A stretch of DNA of 34,945 nucleotides from Firmicutes bacterium UBA2058 (lineage in GTDB: Bacteria > Bacillota > Clostridia > Tissierellales > Sedimentibacteraceae). The position numbers were made by a program, and so were the translations under genes. A model generated the notes under the pieces. The model was not told the origin of the DNA. It was given only the letters and a program-made list of their open reading frames with translations, and searched no databases. This document shows positions 32,134-34,945 of this stretch, piece by piece; position 1 is the stretch's first letter, and the number at the start of each line of letters is the position of its first letter. Location: positions 2,429-37,373 of the forward strand of contig DDAM01000057.1 of NCBI GenBank assembly GCA_002332905.1. Reading direction: 5' to 3'.

Positions 32134-33294
32134 ATGTATAATTTAATAGCTGTAAGTATGGGTGAAGTTGCATTAAAGGGAAAAAATAGAGGATACTTTG
32201 AAAAAAAACTAATAGATAGAATAAAAAGAAACATTAAAGAATTTAATAACGTATCTATATTTAAGGATCAAGGAAAGGTTTTTATTGAACCAGAAAATAA
32301 AGAAGATTTGGATATGATTATCGAAAAAGTTAAAAAAGTTTTTGGAATAGTTTTATTGAGTCCTTGTATAAAGGTTGAAAAAAATGTTGATGTTATAGAG
32401 AAAAGTGTAATAGAACTATTTTCTCATTTAGTAAAGAATAATAATATCAAAACATTCAAGGTTCAAACAAATAGAACTGACAAAGAATTTGAAATTAAGT
32501 CACTTGATTTTAATAGACGATTAGGTGGAGTAATTCTAACTAATTTTACCGATGTTAAAGTAGATGTTCATAATCCTGATGTATATATTTATGTTGATAT
32601 TAAGACAGATTGCTATATTTATTCGGAAAGAATCAAAACTGTAGGTGGACTTCCAATTGGTACTAACGGTAAAGGATTACTGCTGTTATCTGGTGGGATT
32701 GACAGTCCTGTAGCTGGGTATATGATGGCTAAAAGAGGTGTCGAACTAGAAGCCTTATACTTCCACACATATCCTTTTTCTAGTGAGAGAGCTAATGAAA
32801 AGGTTAAAAAATTAAGAGATTTATTAGAGGATTACTGCGGCAAAGTTAAGCTAAGAAGTATAAATATGCTAGAGATTCATAAAGCTATAAAAGCTAATTG
32901 TGAGGAACGTAATACAACTATTTTAGCAAGAAGATTTATGATGAGAATTGCTGAAAAAATATCAAAAGAAAATGGTATTCACATACTCATCACTGGTGAA
33001 AGTTTAGGTCAAGTTGCAAGTCAAACTATTGAATCAATGTGTGTTATTGAAAATGCAGTTGAGATTCCTATTGTAAAGCCATTAATAGGAATGGACAAAA
33101 CTGAGATAGTAAAAATATCACAAGAAATAGGAACATTTGAAACATCAATTTTACCATATGAGGATTGTTGTCAAATATTCGCACCTAAACATCCTGTAAC
33201 AAAACCTAAGCTTGAAAATATTTTAGAAGATGAAAAGAATTTAGATATTGAAAATTTAATAGATATAGTTATGCAAGCTGCTGAAATAAGTTAA
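32134..33294 (+). CDS. thiI: tRNA 4-thiouridine synthase / thiamine sulfur carrier enzyme ThiI
   Basis: 386 aa, the short form without a C-terminal rhodanese domain, normal for Firmicutes. N-terminal ferredoxin-like and THUMP domains ('MGEVALKGKNRGYFEKKL', then 'FKVQTNRTDKEFEI') bind the tRNA acceptor arm; the PP-loop ATPase 'LLLSGGIDSPVAGYMMAKRG' adenylates U8; 'YEDCCQIFAPKHPVTKPK' is typical of the Bacillus-type protein. An ATG 18 bases upstream is in frame but lies in the repeat-derived GGAGG, so 32134 is chosen. Coupled to the desulfurase upstream, which supplies persulfide sulfur. Confidence 0.95.
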   Translation: MYNLIAVSMGEVALKGKNRGYFEKKLIDRIKRNIKEFNNVSIFKDQGKVFIEPENKEDLDMIIEKVKKVFGIVLLSPCIKVEKNVDVIEKSVIELFSHLVKNNNIKTFKVQTNRTDKEFEIKSLDFNRRLGGVILTNFTDVKVDVHNPDVYIYVDIKTDCYIYSERIKTVGGLPIGTNGKGLLLLSGGIDSPVAGYMMAKRGVELEALYFHTYPFSSERANEKVKKLRDLLEDYCGKVKLRSINMLEIHKAIKANCEERNTTILARRFMMRIAEKISKENGIHILITGESLGQVASQTIESMCVIENAVEIPIVKPLIGMDKTEIVKISQEIGTFETSILPYEDCCQIFAPKHPVTKPKLENILEDEKNLDIENLIDIVMQAAEIS

Positions 33295-33374
33295 AACTAA
33301 TAATATTAAAAAAACTTATCACAAAACTTAACAGATGACATATATTACTGTAACAAATAAAAAGAGGTGATATG

Positions 33375-33542
33375 ATGTCTGAAATAAAAAGTACTGGTTT
33401 TGGCGGATGTGGATGTGGCAATAATTGTGGATGCGGATGCGGCTGGGGAGGCGGCTGGGAGATACTTATTATACTTATAATCATTTTTTGTTTCTGTGGC
33501 GGAGGATTTGGTAATTTCTTCGGAGGATGCTGTAACAATTAA
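33375..33542 (+). CDS. 55-aa Gly/Cys-rich membrane peptide (YjcZ-like in character)
   Basis: Too short for most ORF lists. ATG 33375 (another ATG at 33372) follows AAAGAGGTGA. The N-terminal half is Gly/Cys-rich ('GFGGCGCGNNCGCGCGWGG'), a single hydrophobic segment 'WEILIILIIIFCFC' follows, then a Gly/Phe-rich tail ending 'GGCCNN'. It has nine Cys in 55 residues. The plan of a Gly-rich part plus one Ile/Leu membrane helix resembles small YjcZ-type sporulation peptides, but the Cys content is unusual and I do not claim the family. A terminator starts 10 nt after the stop. Confidence 0.7.
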   Translation: MSEIKSTGFGGCGCGNNCGCGCGWGGGWEILIILIIIFCFCGGGFGNFFGGCCNN

Positions 33543-33551
33543 TGAAAATCG

Positions 33552-33585
33552 AATTGCTGTCGCTGTGGGCAGCAATTTTATTTTT
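33552..33585 (+). terminator. Rho-independent terminator between the small peptide gene and rnhA
   Basis: Stem AATTGCTG (33552-33559) / CAGCAATT (33570-33577), then TTATTTTT. It ends one base before the rnhA ribosome binding site GGAGG (33586-33590), so rnhA depends on read-through. Confidence 0.75.
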
Positions 33586-33598
33586 GGAGGTAAATACA

Positions 33599-34051
33599 TT
33601 GGATAAAATAATAATATATACGGATGGTGCATGCTCTAACAATCAATCAGCAGTAAATTATGGTGGATATGGAGCAGTACTTATTTATAAAGATAATATA
33701 AAAGAAATATATGGCGGAGAAAAAAATACAACTAATAATATTATGGAGCTTACAGCTATAATTAAGGCATTAGAATCGTTAAAGCGCAGGGATATACCAG
33801 TTAATATATATTCTGATTCGGCTTATATAGTAAATTGTATTAATAATAAATGGTACATAAACTGGAGGAGAAATGGATGGATAACATCAAAGAAAACTCC
33901 TGTTGAAAATAGAGAGCTTTGGGAAAAACTTTTAAGCTTAATTGAACATATTGATAACTTTGAGATAATAAAAGTTAAAGGACATGCAGGTGATAAATAC
34001 AACGAACTAGCAGATGAACTAGCTAGAAGAGGTGCTAATGAGGTTAAATAA
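33599..34051 (+). CDS. rnhA: Ribonuclease HI
   Basis: 150 aa. It cleaves the RNA strand of RNA-DNA hybrids. All catalytic acidic residues are visible: Asp in 'IYTDGACSNNQ', Glu in 'TNNIMELTAIIKALE', Asp in 'IYSDSAYIVNCI', and His/Asp in 'VKGHAGDKYNELADELA'. The basic handle region 'WYINWRRNGWITSKKTPVENRELW' (written here by its start and end) is of the E. coli RNase HI type. The frame is open to an ATG at 33542, but that part spans the preceding terminator; TTG 33599 has GGAGG 8 nt upstream and gives the normal N-terminus. Confidence 0.94.
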   Translation: MDKIIIYTDGACSNNQSAVNYGGYGAVLIYKDNIKEIYGGEKNTTNNIMELTAIIKALESLKRRDIPVNIYSDSAYIVNCINNKWYINWRRNGWITSKKTPVENRELWEKLLSLIEHIDNFEIIKVKGHAGDKYNELADELARRGANEVK

Positions 34052-34486
34052 TAATTTAATTTAGTAAGCTTAGTAGATAAAAATAATTACTTCGATACTT
34101 TTACTGCGAATCTAAGTAGAACAAAGTATATAAGAGACGTTTCTGATTCCGTAATTCGGTTTCCCTTGATTTTTATAAAGGAAGGGAAAGCCTCATTAAG
34201 TCACATAAACGTCTCTTATATACTTCGCTATTCATAGCAACCGATAAGCAAAGAAAAATAAAGTGATTTTTCTTTGCTTATCTATGTTTTTGGCGGGTTT
34301 GAGTTGTGAGAGCCCACTAACACTGTTAAACGGAGAAGAGTGCGAATTTTCGCACCAAAAAGTTAATTTTTATTGTGACTTAACCATGCTACTCCAAAAA
34401 TGTTAGTGTGCTAAATTCTTATTTATAAGTCACATATTGAATTGCAGTGAATAGAATAAATAATAAATTTATATTGAGGTGATTCA
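34052..34486. other. Gene-free stretch with several long inverted repeats (structured RNA or mobile-element candidate)
   Basis: No ORF is convincing. Perfect inverted repeats: 19 bp AAGTATATAAGAGACGTTT (34124-34142) with its complement at 34207-34225, enclosing an inner TTTCCCTT/AAGGGAAA hairpin (34160-34189); 17 bp GATAAGCAAAGAAAAAT (34243-34259) with its complement at 34266-34282; GTGCGAA/TTCGCAC (34340-34355); CACTAACA (34315-34322) with TGTTAGTG (34401-34408). The sequence TGTGACTTA (34375-34383) can pair with TAAGTCACA at either 34197-34205 or 34426-34434. I match it to no known RNA class (not tmRNA, RNase P, SRP, 6S or a riboswitch I know). Confidence 0.6.
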
Positions 34487-34945
34487 ATGATTAATAGTGT
34501 TAATAAAACTAATAAAAAGTGCCCTAGCAATACAGTACAATACGTTGTTAAATCTGGTGATACTTTATATAAAATAGCAACAAGAAATAAAACAAGTATT
34601 GAAGTATTATTAGAACTTAATCCTGAATTGAATACTAATCTTTTAATTCCAGGAATAGTAATGTGCATACCTGCAAATGTACCGGTACCGCCAACTACAC
34701 CACCAGAGGGAAAACCAACTTGTCCTGGTAATGTTGCACCAATAATGCAACCAGATGGATTGCCAACTTGTCCTGGTAATGTTTTGCCAACGCCACCATC
34801 AGGAGCACCAGTGCCTCCATTAGCACCTTTTGAAGCAATGCCAATGCCACAAACAACGCCATCATCAGGAACAGTGTCACCAATAGCATCATCACCATGG
34901 TTAAAACCAATACCACCAATGATACCGCCATCAGGAACGCCAACA
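34487..34945 (+). CDS. LysM-domain protein with Pro-rich repeat tail (3' end outside the window)
   Basis: At least 153 codons, cut by the window end. Residues ~17-65 are one LysM domain: 'TVQYVVKSGDTLYKIATRN' and 'LNPELNTNLLIPGIVMCIP', which binds peptidoglycan or chitin-like glycans. From residue ~67 the chain is Pro-rich with two exact copies of 'PTCPGNV' (one Cys each) and degenerate PPSG/PxPP units. No signal peptide precedes the LysM, which fits a spore-coat or inner wall protein assembled from the cytoplasm rather than a secreted enzyme; inference. Ribosome binding site GAGGTGA. It is preceded by the structured 34052-34486 region. Confidence 0.85.
   Translation, partial: MINSVNKTNKKCPSNTVQYVVKSGDTLYKIATRNKTSIEVLLELNPELNTNLLIPGIVMCIPANVPVPPTTPPEGKPTCPGNVAPIMQPDGLPTCPGNVLPTPPSGAPVPPLAPFEAMPMPQTTPSSGTVSPIASSPWLKPIPPMIPPSGTPT

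Noticed and set aside
33269..33632. Two minus-strand frames with His/Pro-rich sequence
   Set aside because: They mirror the Gly/Cys-rich peptide gene and the rnhA leader on the plus strand; no start signals.
34695..34943. Minus-strand frame rich in Leu, Val, Ala and Met
   Set aside because: It is the complement of the Pro-rich codon repeats of the LysM gene; no ribosome binding site and an artefact of CCA/CCN codons.

Overview
The window is about 35 kb of AT-rich DNA with the gene content and order of a low-GC Firmicute, most likely an anaerobic member of the class Clostridia. The evidence is the tig-clpP-clpX-lon-engB block, the cysteine desulfurase-thiI pair, AGGAGG-type ribosome binding sites, sigma-A-type promoters with 16-17 bp spacers, and frequent TTG starts. 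A LysM protein and a tiny Gly/Cys-rich membrane peptide hint at a spore former, but nothing here proves it. I see no tRNA, rRNA, CRISPR array or intact insertion sequence.

Layout. 1-2.2 kb (minus strand): a GNAT acetyltransferase, a DUF2785 protein and a VanZ-family membrane protein. 2.3-9.1 kb (plus): a cyclophilin, then a likely sugar-salvage operon of galE, a Gfo/Idh/MocA oxidoreductase and a fused nucleotidyltransferase/NahK-like sugar kinase, ending with an M17 leucyl aminopeptidase. 9.1-16.2 kb (plus): a type I restriction-modification locus (HTH regulator, hsdM, hsdS, hsdR). Its promoter carries a 17-bp direct repeat, and the locus lies between two terminator hairpins of related sequence.

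16.2-19.5 kb (minus): the most interesting part, a compact RiPP-type cluster. It has a radical SAM/SPASM maturase with an N-terminal PqqD-like region, a 32-aa single-Cys peptide gene missed by ordinary ORF cut-offs, and an ABC exporter. The peptide gene has a near-perfect Shine-Dalgarno sequence and sits between two RNA hairpins; the downstream one looks like an attenuating terminator in front of the exporter gene.

19.7-27.2 kb (plus): a second GNAT acetyltransferase, then the conserved protein-quality-control block tig, clpP, clpX, lon, engB, and a small histidine-kinase-like ATPase. 27.4-34.9 kb (plus): a RecB-like nuclease fused to an XPD/DinG-type helicase, a class IV aminotransferase, a cysteine desulfurase with ThiI (sulfur relay to tRNA 4-thiouridine and thiamine), a 55-aa Gly/Cys-rich membrane peptide, RNase HI, a ~435-nt gene-free stretch packed with long inverted repeats, and a LysM protein with a Pro-rich tail that runs off the window.

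A family of small hairpin repeats with covarying stems, an A-rich loop and the same following sequence CTATGGA recurs inside three operon spacers (near 5.5, 29.7 and 32.1 kb). Several starts given here are downstream of the longest-ORF start because the upstream ATG or GTG overlaps the ribosome binding site.
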